This document shows positions 62,841 to 64,000 of a stretch of DNA of 64,000 bases, piece by piece. The DNA lies in contig CAYNFP010000002.1 in the NCBI GenBank assembly GCA_964396655.1, forward strand, positions 62,001 to 126,000, in the 5' to 3' direction. The notes under the pieces are model-generated. The model saw only the letters and a list, made by a program, of their open reading frames with translations. It did not search any database and was not told the DNA's origin. This DNA comes from CAYNFP01 sp964396655 (GTDB lineage: Bacteria; Bacillota_I; Bacilli_A; RF39; UBA660). How positions within the stretch are numbered: the stretch's first letter is position 1; every line of letters starts with the position of its first letter. The position numbers and the translations under genes were made by a program.

Positions 62841-62869
62841 GATTTATCTTTTTATAAATATGATATAAT
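62820..62869 (+). terminator. pcrA terminator with stop codon in loop, fused to the next -10
   Basis: A 12-bp perfect stem AAAAAGATAAAT / ATTTATCTTTTT (62820-62831, 62842-62853) with the pcrA TAA (62838-62840) in its loop. Right after it is TGATATAAT (62861-62869), the extended -10 of the next gene. Confidence 0.75.
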
Positions 62870-62875
62870 TAAAAT

Positions 62876-63265
62876 ATGAAAAAGATTTATATGGGTTATA
62901 CAATTTTATATTTTGTTACATTTATTATAGAATTTTATAAATATTTATCATTTAATTCTAATACTTTTGGTATGATTTATATGATATTAAATTTAATAGT
63001 GTTGTTAATTTCAATCTTAACATCTATTAATTATAGTAATAAAAACATTAAATTAAGAGTAAGTAAAAATTTTCTTTTAATGTTTATTATTTTATTTGGA
63101 ATATTAATATTACCAAAATTAACTTATATTGATGAAAGTTATAAATTTATTAAATATATGAATTTTTATATTTATTACATAAAAGGCTTTTTTGTAATCC
63201 TATTGTTGACATTATCATCTTTAGAGCTTAAGTTTGAGAAGAAGCGTAATTATAAAATCAATTAA
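62876..63265 (+). CDS. Small four-TM membrane protein; predicted leaderless
   Basis: A 129-aa protein of four hydrophobic helices (about residues 5-20, 30-50, 65-82, 95-115) and a basic tail. Not recognised. The ATG is 6 bases after TATAAT, without a ribosome binding site. The last 45 bases overlap the convergent gene at 63221. Confidence 0.6.
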   Translation: MKKIYMGYTILYFVTFIIEFYKYLSFNSNTFGMIYMILNLIVLLISILTSINYSNKNIKLRVSKNFLLMFIILFGILILPKLTYIDESYKFIKYMNFYIYYIKGFFVILLLTLSSLELKFEKKRNYKIN

Positions 63266-63763
63266 AATAATAATGGTCATGACTATTATTATTTTTTTAT
63301 TTATCTTTTCATATAATTTATCAGTTAATGGTTTTAAAAAATAATATATTAAAATTATTCCAATACTCCAGAAAGAAGAGATGCCAACATTTATATACTT
63401 TCCTATAGAGCCCCAATATTCACTATAATTCCAGTATACTTTATTAAATAATTTTTCTATTGAATATCCAGCACTAAATTCTAAAATTGAAATAATTATG
63501 AAAGTTAAAATAAAATATATTCCTATTTGAACTATTAAATTTTTTTTAATATGTTTTTTTAATTTCTCAAAAATACAAAACATTAAAGTTATAGATAAAC
63601 CATAAATAAGAGAATAGGGTCCAAATAAGAAACCGCTATTATATTCAAAATTAAAAATAAATTTTATGCTTGTTTCAAAAATAAAACCAAATATTGAATA
63701 AAAAATAATATTAAATAAATATATCATATAATTATTATTTACTTGTTTTTCTTTCTCATACAT
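63221..63763 (-). CDS. Putative ABC-transporter type IV (CmpB-like) membrane protein
   Basis: A 180-aa protein with five transmembrane segments and FYSIFGFIFETS then SGFLFGPYSLIYGLSIT, the conserved pattern of the CmpB / 'ABC-transporter type IV' family. Function unknown; members are common in low-GC Firmicutes. No strong ribosome binding site before the ATG at 63763. Overlaps the end of the plus-strand gene at 62876 by 45 bases. Confidence 0.75.
   Translation of the reverse strand: MYEKEKQVNNNYMIYLFNIIFYSIFGFIFETSIKFIFNFEYNSGFLFGPYSLIYGLSITLMFCIFEKLKKHIKKNLIVQIGIYFILTFIIISILEFSAGYSIEKLFNKVYWNYSEYWGSIGKYINVGISSFWSIGIILIYYFLKPLTDKLYEKINKKIIIVMTIIILIDFIITLLLKLKL
63264..63299 (+). terminator. 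Terminator of the small membrane gene
   Basis: Stem AAAATAATAATGGTC / GACTATTATTATTTT (one mismatch), then T's. It lies inside the coding region of the convergent gene at 63221. Confidence 0.6.
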
Positions 63764-63772
63764 AACAAAATA

Positions 63773-63801
63773 TTGACATTTTAAGTGAGTTATAGTATAA
63801 T
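63773..63801 (+). promoter_or_regulatory. Promoter of the last gene
   Basis: -35 TTGACA (63773-63778), 17-base spacer, -10 TATAAT (63796-63801): perfect consensus, followed by AAAGGGGG before the ATG at 63835. Confidence 0.85.
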
Positions 63802-63834
63802 ATAAAGCATTAATTATTAAAGGGGGAATTTAAT

Positions 63835-64000
63835 ATGGAAAATAAAGCAGGAAATGTAGTGAATTTTAATGATGAACCTGCAAGAGTAACAACAAAAAGA
63901 CCTGGTATGACAAAAGATAAAAAATTAGGAATAACAGGTCTTACTATAGGCGGTGTCGCAATTGTTTTCGTTGTAATTACTATAATAATGTTCAGCAAAG
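63835..64000 (+). CDS. Partial membrane protein (3' end cut by window edge)
   Basis: The first 55 codons of a gene with a perfect promoter and AAAGGGGG. The N-terminal ~30 residues are charged and cytoplasmic; a transmembrane helix starts near residue 33 (GITGLTIGGVAIVFVVITII). Not identifiable from this stretch. Strong expression signals suggest an abundant protein. Confidence 0.6.
   Translation, partial: MENKAGNVVNFNDEPARVTTKRPGMTKDKKLGITGLTIGGVAIVFVVITIIMFSK

Noticed and set aside
1..64000. Mycoplasma-type genetic code (TGA = Trp)
   Set aside because: TGA ends several full-length conserved genes at the expected place (PHP protein, Ku, rubrerythrin).
1..64000. CRISPR arrays, IS elements, prophage or attachment sites
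   Set aside because: No regularly spaced direct repeats, transposase, integrase or phage structural genes; the only clear repeat is the 62-63-base terminator-promoter element.

Overview
This is a very AT-rich, gene-dense chromosomal segment of a low-GC Gram-positive anaerobe (Bacillota). AGGAGG-type ribosome binding sites, TTGACA/TATAAT promoters and short T-tailed hairpins fit this. TGA ends several clear genes (PHP protein, Ku, rubrerythrin), so this is code 11 and not the Mycoplasma code. LTA synthase-, CotJ-, HrcA/CIRCE- and P2B-ATPase-type features, with superoxide reductase and rubrerythrin, suggest an anaerobic, probably gut-associated, small-genome member of Bacilli (RF39/Erysipelotrichia-like). 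That placement is inference. No rRNA, CRISPR array, IS element or prophage was seen, and no gene-free stretch exceeds 300 bases.

Layout. 1-9.4 kb: partial marR, PHP phosphoesterase with a coupled CheD-like protein, a MerR regulator with a classic 19-bp-spacer promoter, a DUF2975-XRE-DUF4173 membrane cassette, a GDPD-like protein, a zinc-ribbon protein, an NrtR-like regulator, superoxide reductase. 9.4-15 kb: large methyltransferase, DUF5662, SemiSWEET, HExxH protein, and a coupled Ku + ligase NHEJ pair. 15-23 kb: MacB-type ABC transporter, PRPP synthetase, a 1188-aa protein with a PcfJ-like end, and a following gene split by an in-frame TAA. 23-29.4 kb: typA, a flippase-like membrane protein, MBL hydrolase, DUF488-like protein, metG, methyltransferase. 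29.4-36.2 kb: small membrane paralogues, a secreted protein, hsp20 with a CIRCE-like operator, a HAAS-domain protein, rubrerythrin, two small promoter-driven genes, tRNA-Asn and a solo Clp-type AAA protein. 36.2-41.4 kb: ABC-2 transporter, a two-gene SufCB-like Fe-S scaffold, a Cys-rich protein and CotJ(AB)-CotJC. 41.4-47.6 kb: tsaE, tsaB, a RimI-TsaD fusion, a surface protein, a GT2/GtrA pair. 47.7-64 kb: a PMCA-like Ca2+ ATPase with no ATG start, ligA, a sensor with degenerate GGDEF, YihY, an LTA synthase-like enzyme, P-loop kinase, pcrA, small membrane proteins.

Shared themes. Oxygen/peroxide defence (superoxide reductase, rubrerythrin, CotJC) sits with Fe-S assembly. DNA repair has both NAD- and ATP-dependent ligases plus Ku and PcrA. 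The t6A genes (tsaE, tsaB, tsaD) are clustered. Promoters are compact: many terminators run straight into an extended -10 (TGnTATAAT), and three genes start 6-7 bases after the -10, so their mRNAs are predicted to be leaderless. The most useful second-look items are the minimal SufCB pair, the leaderless genes with the fused terminator-promoter layout, the ATT-start ATPase, the NHEJ pair, the large PcfJ-like protein with its interrupted neighbour, and the solo AAA cluster.
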